Positions 1 through 10,305 are shown, numbered from the stretch's first letter. The stretch is DNA of 46,985 bases from Candidatus Rokuibacteriota bacterium (GCA_003220435.1 QHSL01000088.1:1-46985), one strand, 5' to 3'. Notes: generated by a model from the sequence alone, not told the origin. Program-made: numbers and translations.

Positions 1-1
1 G

Positions 2-1381
2 GACCGCATCCTGGAATATCTCGCGGTGAAGAAGATCCGGCCGTCCGGGAAGGATCCGATCCTGTGCTTCGTCGGCCCTCCCGGCGTCGGCAAGACGTCG
101 CTAGGCAAGTCCATCGCGCGGGCGCTCGGCCGCAAGTTCCATCGGATCTCGCTCGGCGGCATGCGTGACGAAGCGGAGATCCGCGGTCACCGCCGGACCT
201 ACATCGGCGCGCTGCCGGGGCAGATCATCCAGGGCCTGCGCCGCGCCGGAACGAAGAATCCCGTGTTCATGCTGGACGAGATCGACAAGCTCGGAATGGA
301 TTTCCGGGGTGACCCGGCCGCGGCTCTGCTCGAGGTGCTCGATCCGGAGCAGAACGGAACGTTCCGCGACCACTATCTGGACGTGGCATTCGATCTGTCG
401 CGCGTGCTCTTCATCACGACCGCGAACGTGATGGACACCGTGCCGCCGGCGCTGCGCGACCGCATGGAGGTCATTCCGCTCGCGGGGTACACCGAGGAAG
501 AGAAGGTCGCCATCGCGCAGCGGCACCTCGTGCCCAAGCAGGCGCGCGAGCACGGCCTCGACCCGGTGGTGGACGTCGAGTTCACGCCCGAGGCGCTGCG
601 CTTGCTGGCCCGCGGCTACACGCGCGAGGCCGGCGTGCGGAGCCTTGAGCGCGAGATCGCCAGCGTGTGCCGGAAGGTCGCGCGGCGCCGAGCCGAAGGA
701 CACCACGAGGCGGTGCGCGTCACGCCCGATCTGGTCACGTCGTTCCTCGGTGTGCCGCGCTTCGAGCTCGAAGAGGCCGAGGAGCGGACGCGGGAGCCCG
801 GTGTCGCGATCGGTCTCGCCTGGACCCCGGCTGGAGGCGACATCCTGTTCGTCGAGGCCACTCGGATGAAGGGAGCCCGCACGCTCACGCTGACCGGCCA
901 GCTCGGCGAGGTCATGAAGGAGTCGGTGCAGGCGGCGCTCTCGTGGGTCCGCTCGCACGCCGACCAGCTCGGCATCGCTTCCGACTTCTGGGAGACGGCG
1001 GACATCCACGTCCACGTCCCCGCCGGCGCGATCCCCAAGGACGGGCCGTCGGCCGGCGTCACCATGACGACGGCGCTGGTGTCGCTCTTGACCGGCCGCC
1101 GGGTGCGGCCCGGCCTCGCCATGACCGGTGAGGTCAGCCTCTCCGGGCGGGTGCTGCCGGTGGGCGGAATCAAAGAGAAGGTGCTGGCGGCCCATCGCGC
1201 GGGTATCAGGACCGTGCTGCTACCGCGGCGGAACGAAAAGAATCTCATCGAGGACGTTCCCGCCCGTGTGCGCGACGAGATGATCTTCCATCTCGTGGAC
1301 TCGGCGCCGGACGTCATCACCCTGGCGCTCGAAGAGGCGCCAGCGTGGGCCGACGCCGAGCCGTTGACGCTATCATCTTGA
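2..1381 (+). CDS. lon: Lon protease, C-terminal part (5' end outside window)
   Basis: ATP-dependent serine protease that unfolds and degrades damaged or regulatory proteins in the cytoplasm. The frame is open from base 2 ([11 protein letters not shown]), so the N-terminal substrate-binding domain lies upstream; the GTG at 26 is internal. The AAA+ module shows Walker [10 protein letters not shown], Walker [10 protein letters not shown] and the [11 protein letters not shown] sensor region. The protease domain carries the Ser-Lys dyad: Ser in PKDGPSAGV (codon 1049-1051) and Lys in [14 protein letters not shown] (codon 1172-1174). Both catalytic parts are intact. A weak imperfect hairpin follows the stop (about 1391-1410) without a clear T run. 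The assignment is firm; only the missing N-terminus limits it. Confidence 0.97.
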   Translation, partial: DRILEYLAVKKIRPSGKDPILCFVGPPGVGKTSLGKSIARALGRKFHRISLGGMRDEAEIRGHRRTYIGALPGQIIQGLRRAGTKNPVFMLDEIDKLGMDFRGDPAAALLEVLDPEQNGTFRDHYLDVAFDLSRVLFITTANVMDTVPPALRDRMEVIPLAGYTEEEKVAIAQRHLVPKQAREHGLDPVVDVEFTPEALRLLARGYTREAGVRSLEREIASVCRKVARRRAEGHHEAVRVTPDLVTSFLGVPRFELEEAEERTREPGVAIGLAWTPAGGDILFVEATRMKGARTLTLTGQLGEVMKESVQAALSWVRSHADQLGIASDFWETADIHVHVPAGAIPKDGPSAGVTMTTALVSLLTGRRVRPGLAMTGEVSLSGRVLPVGGIKEKVLAAHRAGIRTVLLPRRNEKNLIEDVPARVRDEMIFHLVDSAPDVITLALEEAPAWADAEPLTLSS

Positions 1382-1423
1382 TTTATTGACGCTTCGGGCT
1401 TTCCGGAAGCTCGACGTTCTGTG

Positions 1424-1453
1424 TTGAAGGACGTGAAGCGGGTTCGCTAACAT
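1424..1453 (+). promoter_or_regulatory. Predicted sigma-70 promoter, leaderless start for the transglycosylase
   Basis: TTGAAG (1424-1429), an 18-nt spacer and TAACAT (1448-1453) resemble -35 and -10 elements. Exactly six bases separate the -10 from the GTG at 1460, so transcription would begin at the start codon. No Shine-Dalgarno sequence precedes that GTG, which fits a leaderless message. Inferred from sequence only. Confidence 0.5.
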
Positions 1454-1459
1454 AGCGAC

Positions 1460-2137
1460 GTGACCCGCTTCACGATCCTTCTAGGCGCATTTTCAGCGGC
1501 TGTGCTGGCCACGTCTCCGGCTGGCGGCGAGATGTATCGTCTGTCCACCAATGACGGGACCGTGCATTTCACCAACGCGCCCACCGATCCTCGCTATCAG
1601 CGCATGGGCATCGGGGTCACGGGCACCTCGGCGGGTTGGCTGCGGCTACCGCAAAAGGACACCCTCCAATACGCCGCTGAGATCCAGGACGCCGCCGCGC
1701 GATGGGGTGTGCCCGAGCGGCTGGTGCAGTCGGTCATTCGGGTCGAGTCCCAGTTCAACCCCCGCGCGGTCTCCGTGAAGGGCGCGCGGGGCTTGATGCA
1801 GCTGATGCCAGAGACGGCTTCCCAGCTCGGCGTTAACAACAGCTTCGACCCGCGGCAGAACATCGACGGCGGAGTTCGCCACCTCCGGGGGCTGATCGAC
1901 CGCTTCGGCAATGACCTGCCCCTGGCTCTCGCCGCATACAATGCGGGCGAGAAGGCCGTGCTCAACTACCGCGGGATTCCGCCGTTCCCGGAGACGCGCG
2001 ACTATGTTTCGCGCGTCCTGTATCTCTACGACGGAAGCAACGGCTCGACGACCGCCCCGGCCACTGCCGTCTATCGGACTATCGGCGAGGACGGCACGCT
2101 CATCTACACGAACATCCCGCCGCGCGGTAAGCGCTAG
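1460..2137 (+). CDS. Lytic transglycosylase (SLT domain) with DUF4124-like ends
   Basis: Periplasmic murein hydrolase of the soluble lytic transglycosylase type, cleaving the glycan backbone to a 1,6-anhydro product. Residues 1-23 look like a signal peptide. Residues 25-45 (MYRLSTNDGTVHFTNAP) match the DUF4124 style. The SLT domain spans about 70-185, with catalytic Glu96 in VIRVESQFNP, then GARGLMQLMPETA and LALAAYNAGE. The C-terminus (VYRTIGEDGTLIYTNIPP) repeats the N-terminal DUF4124-like motif, so the catalytic domain is flanked by two similar short modules. Start GTG chosen because the signal peptide begins there and a -10-like box lies 6 nt upstream. It is convergent with comM. Confidence 0.93.
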   Translation: MTRFTILLGAFSAAVLATSPAGGEMYRLSTNDGTVHFTNAPTDPRYQRMGIGVTGTSAGWLRLPQKDTLQYAAEIQDAAARWGVPERLVQSVIRVESQFNPRAVSVKGARGLMQLMPETASQLGVNNSFDPRQNIDGGVRHLRGLIDRFGNDLPLALAAYNAGEKAVLNYRGIPPFPETRDYVSRVLYLYDGSNGSTTAPATAVYRTIGEDGTLIYTNIPPRGKR

Positions 2138-2204
2138 GTTCTCGCGCGTCGGCCGGCGCCGGCACGTCGGCGCGCCGTGAAACCCTGGAACTCCTGGTGA
2201 TGGG

Positions 2205-3725
2205 CTAGCCGCGCCACTGCCGATCGAGCCCGCGGTACTGGATCGCCTCGGCGCAGTGCTCGGCCCGCAGGGTCTCGACACCGTCCAGATCGGCGATCGT
2301 CCGCGCGACCTTCAGCACCCGGTCGTGGCCGCGGGCCGAGAGCCCGAGACGAGTGATCGCGGCGGCGAGCAGCCGCTCGGCGTCCGCGGGAACGACGCAA
2401 AAGCGTCGGACCTGGCGCGCGCTCATCGCGGAGTTGACGCGCAGCCCTGGTGTGCGAAGACGCTCGCGTTGCCGCTCACGGGCCGCGGCCACGCGGACGC
2501 GGATCGTCTCCGTCGCGTCACCCGTCGCCGGACCTCGGACGTCGTCGGGCGCCAGTGCCGGCAGCTCGACGTGCAGGTCGATGCGGTCCAGGAGCGGGCG
2601 CGAGAGACGACCAAGGTAGCGGGCGCGCTCGGCCGGCGTGCAGACGCAGCGGTCGAGTGAAGGGCACCCGCGCCGGCACGGATTGGCCGCGGCCACGAGC
2701 TGGAAGCGGGCGGGGAAATCGCTGACCCCGCTGGCGCGGGCGATGGTGACACGGCCGTCTTCGAGCGGCTGACGCAGCGATTCGAGGACGTGCTGCTGGA
2801 ACTCTGGGAGCTCGTCCAGGAACAGCACTCCCAGGTGAGCGAGCGTCACTTCGCCGGGATGCGGAGGACCCCCGCCGCCGATCAGCCCCGAGACCGAGAT
2901 CGTGTGATGGGGCGCGCGGAACGGACGCCGGCACATCAGCGCGCCGGAGCGGGGCAGAAGCCCTGCGACCGACCAGATCGTGGACGCCTCGATGACCTCG
3001 TCGCGCGTCAGCGGTGGCAAGATCGCCGCGAGGCGTCGCGCCAGCATCGTCTTGCCCGCACCCGGCGGCCCGACGAGCAGGACGTTGTGCGCCCCTGCGG
3101 CGCCGATCTCGAGCGCGCGCTTGGCGTAGGCCTGGCCACGGATGTCGGCAAAGTCCAGGTCGTCGGTCGCGCTCGGCGGTACCGGCGCGGACGGGGGCGG
3201 AGGCGAGGCGCTCCCCTCGCCGTTGAGCAGGCCGACCGCGTCGCGCAAGGTGGACGCGGCGAGTACCCGGAGACCGTCGACCGCTCGCGCCTCCGCGTGA
3301 TTCTCGACAGGGACGAGCAGCGTGTCGATCTTCTGTCGCCGGCACGTGAGCGCGACGGCGAGCACGCCGCGGACCGCCTGGATCTGACCGTCGAGCGCCA
3401 GCTCCCCCACGACCGCGAACGGAGCAAGGAGGCCGTCCTGGACCGCGCCGGTAGCCGCGAGGATGCCGAGCGCGATTGGCAGGTCGAACGACGCGCCTTC
3501 CTTCCGCAAGTCGGCCGGCGCCAGGTTCACGGTGATCCGGTCGTTGGGAAAGGAGAAGCCGGTGTTGCGGATCGCCGACCGCACGCGCTCGCGGCTCTCG
3601 CGCACGGCCGAGTCGGGAAGCCCGACGGTGTTGAACGCCGGTAGGCCTGCGGCAACGTCGACCTCGACGCGCACGAGCGCGGCCTGGACGCCGACGAGGG
3701 CCGCGGACAGAACGCGCGCGAGCAC
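2205..3725 (-). CDS. comM: YifB/ComM family Mg-chelatase-like AAA+ ATPase
   Basis: Hexameric AAA+ DNA helicase of the ComM/YifB family, which in naturally competent bacteria promotes branch migration during integration of incoming DNA; it is also widespread in non-competent species. The protein has 506 residues, usual for the family. The N-terminal Lon-protease-like fold begins LARVLSAALVGVQA and includes NTVGLPDSAVRESRERV. Walker A GPPGAGKT is at 219-226, followed by FRAPHHTIS, VLFLDELPEF and the Mg-chelatase C-terminal domain. The frame is open 31 codons further upstream, but the family starts at this GTG. A promoter-like pair places the transcription start on the GTG itself. Confidence 0.95.
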   Translation of the reverse strand: MLARVLSAALVGVQAALVRVEVDVAAGLPAFNTVGLPDSAVRESRERVRSAIRNTGFSFPNDRITVNLAPADLRKEGASFDLPIALGILAATGAVQDGLLAPFAVVGELALDGQIQAVRGVLAVALTCRRQKIDTLLVPVENHAEARAVDGLRVLAASTLRDAVGLLNGEGSASPPPPSAPVPPSATDDLDFADIRGQAYAKRALEIGAAGAHNVLLVGPPGAGKTMLARRLAAILPPLTRDEVIEASTIWSVAGLLPRSGALMCRRPFRAPHHTISVSGLIGGGGPPHPGEVTLAHLGVLFLDELPEFQQHVLESLRQPLEDGRVTIARASGVSDFPARFQLVAAANPCRRGCPSLDRCVCTPAERARYLGRLSRPLLDRIDLHVELPALAPDDVRGPATGDATETIRVRVAAARERQRERLRTPGLRVNSAMSARQVRRFCVVPADAERLLAAAITRLGLSARGHDRVLKVARTIADLDGVETLRAEHCAEAIQYRGLDRQWRG

Positions 3726-3731
3726 GAGCCG

Positions 3732-3760
3732 ATTGTTCGGTCGATCCGGGGGACGGTCAA
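3732..3760 (-). promoter_or_regulatory. Predicted sigma-70 promoter of comM (leaderless)
   Basis: Read on the minus strand: TTGACC (3760-3755), 17-nt spacer, AACAAT (3737-3732), then six bases and the GTG start at 3725. Spacing is ideal, and the predicted first transcribed base is the start codon. No Shine-Dalgarno sequence is visible. Confidence 0.5.
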
Positions 3761-3850
3761 TGTCGCGGTTCGGATACGGCGAGACGACGGCGGCGGAGGC
3801 GGCGCAGCGGCCAGACACCCCGGCCGGCGCACGACGACCAGATCGATCGG

Positions 3851-3859
3851 TGCTAGAGT
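3851..3859 (+). promoter_or_regulatory. Extended -10 element before the NtrC-type regulator gene
   Basis: TGC followed by TAGAGT (3854-3859) forms an extended -10. Six bases later comes the ATG at 3866, again a leaderless arrangement. No good -35 is seen, which extended -10 promoters do not require. Confidence 0.4.
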
Positions 3860-3865
3860 CCAGGG

Positions 3866-5242
<1,377 letters not shown>

Positions 5243-5382
5243 GTGCCCAGCCACTGGGCGCCCCGTAGTTGGGCGGTCCGTACGGTCGCTGTGCGCTCGC
5301 GGCGCGAGGCGATGGGGCTGCACCCGCGGTTCGCATTCGAGAAACAAGTACTTGGATGAAACGTTCCGACCTTCTCCGTAGG

Positions 5383-5398
5383 TGGCGGTCGAATTGCT
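5383..5398 (+). promoter_or_regulatory. Sigma-54 (RpoN) promoter
   Basis: TGGCGGTCGAATTGCT matches the -24/-12 consensus TGGC-N7-TTGCW with exact spacing and both invariant dinucleotides (GG, GC). Predicted transcription starts near 5409, about 59 nt before the small ORF at 5468. It is directly downstream of an intact NtrC-type activator gene. The match is visible in the sequence; use in vivo is inferred. Confidence 0.7.
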
Positions 5399-5425
5399 CT
5401 ATCCTCGGCCCGGTTGCGCGACTGA

Positions 5426-5444
5426 AGCCCTCATGGGGAGGGCT
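5426..5444 (+). other. Hairpin in the leader of the sigma-54 transcript
   Basis: AGCCCTC (5426-5432) pairs perfectly with GAGGGCT (5438-5444) around a five-base loop. It ends ten bases before a strong Shine-Dalgarno sequence (GGAGGAGAGGG, 5455-5465). With no T run, a leader or stability element is more likely than a terminator. Confidence 0.35.
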
Positions 5445-5467
5445 CTTCAACCATGGAGGAGAGGGCA

Positions 5468-5611
5468 ATGACGAAGGTGTGGACCAGTATCGTCGTGGTG
5501 GCGGCAATCATCGGATCGTTCCTGCTCGTGGCGCCGGTCCTCGAATCGGCCACCTCGGGGTCGACGCAGTTCTTCCAGGCGGTGGGCACCGCTGACGGTG
5601 GAGCGGACTAA
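5468..5611 (+). CDS. Small single-pass membrane or secreted peptide, 47 aa
   Basis: Unrecognised small protein. It begins MTKVWTSIVVVAAIIGSFLL; residues 5-24 form a hydrophobic helix (membrane anchor or signal peptide), followed by a short polar tail ending TADGGAD. The ATG sits two bases after GGAGGAGAGGG, among the best ribosome-binding sites in the window. The ORF lies first after the sigma-54 promoter and overlaps the GTG start of the binding-protein gene by 14 nt in another frame, so the two are probably translationally coupled. It may be a signalling or accessory peptide of this operon, or simply a leader ORF that loads ribosomes onto the next gene. Confidence 0.6.
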   Translation: MTKVWTSIVVVAAIIGSFLLVAPVLESATSGSTQFFQAVGTADGGAD

Positions 5612-7289
5612 TCTCACCACGAGAGTGAAGGGGGGCGGACTGCCCCCCTTCAAGCTCGCCCTCTTGTGGGGCGGGCTCCTCTCCGTCGGTGCGCTGGCGC
5701 CGCTCCTCGTCATCGGTCCCTTTGCACTTCGATCGGGGACTGAGACCACGGCCCGAGACCGGGACGGCGTCGCCGCCTCCACCGGGACGTACCGACGGCC
5801 CTTGGGAAACGACCCTGAGACTCTCGATCCGGCACGGATCAGCGACACCTATGGTCGATCGGTCTCTCAGCAGATCTTCGACGGGTTGGTACAGCTGGAC
5901 CAGACCCTGGCGATCAAGCCCGGGCTGGCTCAGTTCTGGAAAGCCTCGCGGGACGGTCTCACGTGGACGTTCGAGCTGCGGCAAGGCGTCAAGTTCCACC
6001 ACGGGCGCGACGTCACCGCGGACGACGTCGTGTTCTCCTTCACCCGCATTCTCGACCCGCAGACGCGCTCGACCGCCAACGAGCTCTTTCAGAACATCAA
6101 GGGCGCGCGCGAGTTCAGGGAAGGTCGCGCTCGGAACGTGGCCGGTCTCGTCGCCGTCGATCGCCACACGGTGCAGGTCACGCTCAACGAGGCGCAGGTA
6201 CCGTTCGTCTCCGTCGTCGCGGTCGGGCACGCCAAGATCGTGCCGCGCGACGTGGTCGAGGCGCAGGGTGAATCCTTCGGGGTCCGGCCGGTCGGCACCG
6301 GGCCGTTCAAGTTCGTCCGGTGGGAACGAGGCAAGGAGATCGTGCTCGGCGCGAACGCGGACTACTTCGACGGCCCGCCCCGGCTCGGTCAGCTCGTCTA
6401 TCGCATCTTCTCCGGCGAGCAGCACGACGCGATGAACGACGAGTTCCAGAAGGGGAGCCTCGAGGACGCTCCGGTGCCGCCGCGGGCCGACCGCCGCGCG
6501 CTGGCGGCGGACCCCAGCCACATCTACGTGAAGCGGCCCATGATCAGCGTGCGTTTCTACGGATTCCACACGCGGACGAAGCCCTTCGACGACAAGCGGG
6601 TGCGCCAGGCCATCATCTATGCCCTCGACCGCGAGGCGATCATCGACACCGTGTACTTCGGCCAGTACACGTTCGCGCGCGGCATCCTGCCGCGCGGGAT
6701 GCTCGGCTTCAATCCGCAGCTCGTCGGGTACCCCTACGATCGGCAGCGAGCCCGCGAGCTGCTTGCCGCGGCCGGATACGCCGGCGGTCGTGGCTTGCCG
6801 CCGATCGTGATCTGGTCGGGCGCGCAGCGGGGCGACATCGTGCGCGAGCATGACCAGATCAAGAAATCGCTGGCGGCGGTGGGGATCACGGCGGACGTGC
6901 GCTACCAGACGGATTGGCGGGCGTACGTCAAGCTGCTCGACGAGGGCAAGCTGCCGATGTTCCTCTATGCCTGGTACGCCGACGTCCCGGACCCCGATGA
7001 CTTCCTGGCGAAGCTCTTCCACTCGCGAGGGCCGCGGAACTTCTTCGGGTACGCCAACCCTGTCGTCGACGAGCTCCTCGCGGGCGCCCGGAGCGCGACC
7101 GATCTCAAGCAACGGATCGAGCTGTACCGGAAGGCGGAGCAGACGATCCTCCAGGACGCACCGCTCGTCCCGTTCTTCCACCACACGTACGAGCGCCTGT
7201 TCCAGCCCTACGTGCGGAGCGTCGAGGTGAACGGCTTGGGCGACCCCTACATCCCGTTCCGAAAGATCTGGCTGGAGCGCGTGCGATGA
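5598..7289 (+). CDS. Membrane-anchored ABC-type peptide-binding protein (SBP family 5)
   Basis: Extracytoplasmic solute-binding protein of the DppA/OppA family, 563 residues. A hydrophobic segment at about 17-45 (FKLALLWGGLLSVGALAPLL) is a signal anchor with no clear lipobox. The SBP_bac_5 domain starts near 60 (RRPLGNDPETLDPARISDTY) and includes FELRQGVKFHHGRDVTADDVVFSF, the usual family signature region. No permease or ATPase gene is nearby. It is followed with an ATGA overlap by a histidine kinase, which suggests it presents a ligand to the kinase instead of feeding a transporter. GTG start chosen because it overlaps the upstream small ORF and precedes the anchor. Substrate unknown. Confidence 0.9.
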   Translation: MERTNLTTRVKGGGLPPFKLALLWGGLLSVGALAPLLVIGPFALRSGTETTARDRDGVAASTGTYRRPLGNDPETLDPARISDTYGRSVSQQIFDGLVQLDQTLAIKPGLAQFWKASRDGLTWTFELRQGVKFHHGRDVTADDVVFSFTRILDPQTRSTANELFQNIKGAREFREGRARNVAGLVAVDRHTVQVTLNEAQVPFVSVVAVGHAKIVPRDVVEAQGESFGVRPVGTGPFKFVRWERGKEIVLGANADYFDGPPRLGQLVYRIFSGEQHDAMNDEFQKGSLEDAPVPPRADRRALAADPSHIYVKRPMISVRFYGFHTRTKPFDDKRVRQAIIYALDREAIIDTVYFGQYTFARGILPRGMLGFNPQLVGYPYDRQRARELLAAAGYAGGRGLPPIVIWSGAQRGDIVREHDQIKKSLAAVGITADVRYQTDWRAYVKLLDEGKLPMFLYAWYADVPDPDDFLAKLFHSRGPRNFFGYANPVVDELLAGARSATDLKQRIELYRKAEQTILQDAPLVPFFHHTYERLFQPYVRSVEVNGLGDPYIPFRKIWLERVR

Positions 7290-9184
7290 GACCCCGCTCG
7301 CTGCGGGCGAAGCTTCTCCTGGGCACCTTCCTGGTGATCGCCTCGGTGATGACCGCGGTGTTCGTGGTGGTGGAGCATCGCCAGAGCGCAGCGATCATCG
7401 ACGAGGTCCAGCGCCGCGGCGAGGTGCTGGCGCGGAACCTGGCGGCGATCTCTCACGGTCCGATCCTGCTCTACAACTTCACCGCGCTCGAGCAGAACGT
7501 CTCGCGCGTCGCCGCCGAGCCCGATGTCGTCTACGCGTTCGTCCTCGACGCCGACGGGAAGGTCGCGGCCTACAGCCGGTATCCCGAGCGGGTCGGGCTC
7601 TCGCTCAAGGGTGTCGTTCATGAGCGGGCCGCCAGCGCGGTCGAGCCGTTGACGCAGGAGACCGTCACCAGCGCGGGCGAGGCCGTCTTCGACTTCGCGG
7701 TGCCGGTTTTGGTGGACGACCGCAAGTGGGGCACCGTCCGGCTCGGCCTCTCCAAGCGCCGGATGGAGGCCGAGATATCGAGAACGCGGCTCGAGCTGGG
7801 CGCCCTGACCCTCGCGACGCTGCTGGTCGGCGGCGCGGCGGCGGCGCTGGTGGCCCGGCGCATCGCGCGCCCGGTGCAGCAGCTCGCCGAGGGGGCCGCC
7901 GCCATCTCGCGCGGCGAGCTCTACCAGCGCATCGAGCCGTCGGCCGCCGACGAGATCGGCCGGCTCGCCGCGGCGTTCAACCACATGGCGGCCCAGCTCC
8001 TTCAGCAGCGGAGGGCGCTGGAGGAAGCGCACGCTAGCCTCCGGCAGAAGTTCGAGGAGCTGACCGACCTCAAGAGCTACACCGACAACATCCTCGGCTC
8101 GCTCACCAACGGCATCGTGACGATCGATCTCGACGGGCGCGTCGTCACGCTGAACCCGGCGGCGGAGCAGCTCACGGGCTTCTTCCGCGGCGAGGCCGCC
8201 GGGCGCTACTGCACCGAGCTCTTCGCCCACACGCCCGAAGTCAGCGATCTCCTGACGGACACGCTGGCGAGCCATGCCCCGCTCACGAGCGTGCCGCTCA
8301 CGCTGCGGCGCCGCAACGGCACCTCGCTGCCCATCGAGCTCAGCACCGTCCCGCTCAAGGGCGCCGAGGGAAAGGACCTCGGCGTGATCGCCGTCTTGCG
8401 CGACGTGACGCTCGTCCGCCAGCTGGAGAACGACCTGCGACGATCGGACCGGTTGGCCGCCCTCGGGACGCTCGCCGCCGGGCTCGCCCACGAGATCAAG
8501 AACCCGCTGACCTCGCTGCTCACGTTCAGCAAGCACCTCGAGCGCAAGTTCGACGACGAGAACTTCCGCGCCCGGTTCGGCAGCGTCGTGCCGCGCGAGC
8601 TGGAGCGGATCAACGGGATCGTCGAGCGACTCCTCGAGCTGGCGCGTCCGGCCCGGGTGAGCTTCACGCTGCTGCGGCTGCCAGAGCTCCTCGAGCGCGC
8701 CCTCGAGCTGTACGGCGACCTGCTCGACGACCGGGGGATCGACGTGGTTCGCGAGTACGCGCGCGACGTGCCGCAGATCCAGGCCGACAAGGACGCCCTC
8801 TATCGCGTCTTCGTCAACCTCGTCGCCAACGCTATCGACGCGATGCCGGGCGGCGGCCGGCTCACGGTGCGCGCCGGCTGGGCGGCGACTGGCGACCCGC
8901 TGCCGACGCCGACGCGCCGGCGATCGACGAGCCGCGTGAAAGTGGAGATCGAGGACACCGGCGTCGGGATCGCGCCGTCGGAGACGGAGCGCATCTTCAA
9001 TCCATTCTACACGACGCGCGACAGCGGCACGGGACTCGGCCTGGCGCTGGCGCACAAGGTCATCCAGGACCACGGAGGCGTGATCAGCTTCAAGAGCACA
9101 CGCGGTGTCGGCACCACGTTCACGATCGTCCTGTCGCTCGTCGCCGAGCCGCCGGCCTCCGCCGACGAGGCGGCGGCCCGATGA
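7286..9184 (+). CDS. Membrane PAS-domain sensor histidine kinase
   Basis: Two-component sensor, 632 residues. Transmembrane helix 1 is at about 9-28, an extracytoplasmic sensor region at 30-165, helix 2 at about 168-190 (LTLATLLVGGAAAALVA), then HAMP, a PAS domain (LGSLTNGIVTIDLDGRVVTLNPAAEQLTGF), HisKA with His402 in GLAHEIKNPLTSLL, and HATPase with NLVANAIDAMPGG, DTGVGI and GTGLGLAL. All catalytic boxes are intact. Its ATG overlaps the stop of the binding-protein gene by 4 nt and its own stop overlaps the next kinase gene. The likely receiver is the NtrC-type regulator upstream, giving a complete ligand, sensor, regulator and sigma-54 promoter circuit. Confidence 0.95.
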   Translation: MRPRSLRAKLLLGTFLVIASVMTAVFVVVEHRQSAAIIDEVQRRGEVLARNLAAISHGPILLYNFTALEQNVSRVAAEPDVVYAFVLDADGKVAAYSRYPERVGLSLKGVVHERAASAVEPLTQETVTSAGEAVFDFAVPVLVDDRKWGTVRLGLSKRRMEAEISRTRLELGALTLATLLVGGAAAALVARRIARPVQQLAEGAAAISRGELYQRIEPSAADEIGRLAAAFNHMAAQLLQQRRALEEAHASLRQKFEELTDLKSYTDNILGSLTNGIVTIDLDGRVVTLNPAAEQLTGFFRGEAAGRYCTELFAHTPEVSDLLTDTLASHAPLTSVPLTLRRRNGTSLPIELSTVPLKGAEGKDLGVIAVLRDVTLVRQLENDLRRSDRLAALGTLAAGLAHEIKNPLTSLLTFSKHLERKFDDENFRARFGSVVPRELERINGIVERLLELARPARVSFTLLRLPELLERALELYGDLLDDRGIDVVREYARDVPQIQADKDALYRVFVNLVANAIDAMPGGGRLTVRAGWAATGDPLPTPTRRRSTSRVKVEIEDTGVGIAPSETERIFNPFYTTRDSGTGLGLALAHKVIQDHGGVISFKSTRGVGTTFTIVLSLVAEPPASADEAAAR

Positions 9185-10305
9185 CCGCCGAGAGCGGCGC
9201 AGTCTCTGCGGCCGGCGGCCCCAGCCTCGAGCAGGCGCTGGCCGACAACGCGAGCCTGCGCCGTCACGCCAGCACGGTCGCCCACGACTTCAACAACCTG
9301 CTCGCCGTCATCAGCGGCTACACCGACCTGATGCTGCGACGTCTGCGCCCGGACGATCCGATGCGCCGAAACGCCGAGGCCATCAAGCGGGCCACTGAGT
9401 GGGGTCTGGCACTCGCCCAGCAAGTCCTGGCCGGCAGCCGGCAGCCGCCACCGCCGCCGGCGCCCATGGACCTCAACCAGCTCGTCACGAACGTGACGCG
9501 CGTGCTCCAGCCGGTTCTCGGCGAGAATATCGAGCTGACGACCCGCCTCGCGCCCGACCCGGCGCGAGTCAGCGTCAACGCGCACCAGATGGGTCAGGTG
9601 ATCATGAACCTGGTCGTGAACGCGCGCGACGCGATGCCGGCCGGCGGCCAGCTCGTGATCGAGACCGCCAACGTGGGCCAGGTCGTCATGCTTGCCGTGA
9701 GCGACACCGGATCCGGCATGGACGAGGAAACCCGAGCGCACTTGTTCGAGCCGTACTTCACGACCAAGGAGCCGGGCCGCGGCTCCGGGCTCGGCCTGGC
9801 GACGGTCCACGACATCGTCACACGGTTCGGCGGCCAGATCAGCGTGATGAGCAACGCCGGCAGCGGCGCGACCTTCAAGATCTACCTGCCCCGGGTCGAC
9901 GACGCAGCGTCCTCGGCCGCGCCCCGGCACGCGGCCGGAATCCAGACCGTTCTCGTGGTCGATGACGAGCCCGAGGTTCGCGATCTGATCCGCGAGATCC
10001 TCGAGCTCCAGGACTATGTCGTCCTCGAGGCCGGCGATCGGGAAAGTGGGCTCGCGCTCGCCGGGCGCCACGCCGGGGTCATCGATCTGATGGTGGTCGA
10101 CGTCGGAGTCCCGCCGATGCTGGCTGACGAGTGGGTCAAGCGTGTGCGGGTCACCCGGCCGGACGTCAAGGTGCTATACGTGTCCGGGTATCTCAGCGAC
10201 GAAGGGTCGATGGACGCGCCGAAGCTCGGTCCGCTGGTCCAGAAGCCGTTCACGGTCGGCGCGTTCACGAAGCTGGTCCGTCTCGTGCTCAGCGGGGCTC
10301 AATAG
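9181..10305 (+). CDS. Soluble hybrid histidine kinase-receiver protein
   Basis: Cytoplasmic protein of 374 residues with no transmembrane segment. A short N-terminus leads into a HisKA-like helix with His35 in VAHDFNNLLAVISGY, the 'DFNNLL' subclass. The HATPase domain follows (NLVVNARDAMPAGG, DTGSGM, GSGLGLATV), then a C-terminal receiver (about 255-370) with VLVVDDEPEVR and acceptor Asp307 in LMVVDVGVP; the usual Lys is in VQKPF. Start ATG overlaps the previous stop (ATGA). It could act as a phosphate sink or second input for the NtrC-type regulator. No HPt domain is visible here. Confidence 0.92.
   Translation: MTAESGAVSAAGGPSLEQALADNASLRRHASTVAHDFNNLLAVISGYTDLMLRRLRPDDPMRRNAEAIKRATEWGLALAQQVLAGSRQPPPPPAPMDLNQLVTNVTRVLQPVLGENIELTTRLAPDPARVSVNAHQMGQVIMNLVVNARDAMPAGGQLVIETANVGQVVMLAVSDTGSGMDEETRAHLFEPYFTTKEPGRGSGLGLATVHDIVTRFGGQISVMSNAGSGATFKIYLPRVDDAASSAAPRHAAGIQTVLVVDDEPEVRDLIREILELQDYVVLEAGDRESGLALAGRHAGVIDLMVVDVGVPPMLADEWVKRVRVTRPDVKVLYVSGYLSDEGSMDAPKLGPLVQKPFTVGAFTKLVRLVLSGAQ

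Noticed and set aside
101-1195. Long open frames opposite lon and most other genes
   Set aside because: These are antisense shadows caused by high GC; they are rich in Arg, His and Pro, match no family and lie over clearly coding sequence.
1391-1410. Terminator after lon
   Set aside because: The hairpin is imperfect (GCTTC/GAAGC plus a mismatch) and lacks a T run; noted but not called.
5269-5595. 108-aa ORF before the binding-protein gene
   Set aside because: It reads through the sigma-54 promoter and the small-peptide gene in another frame and has no family or ribosome-binding site.
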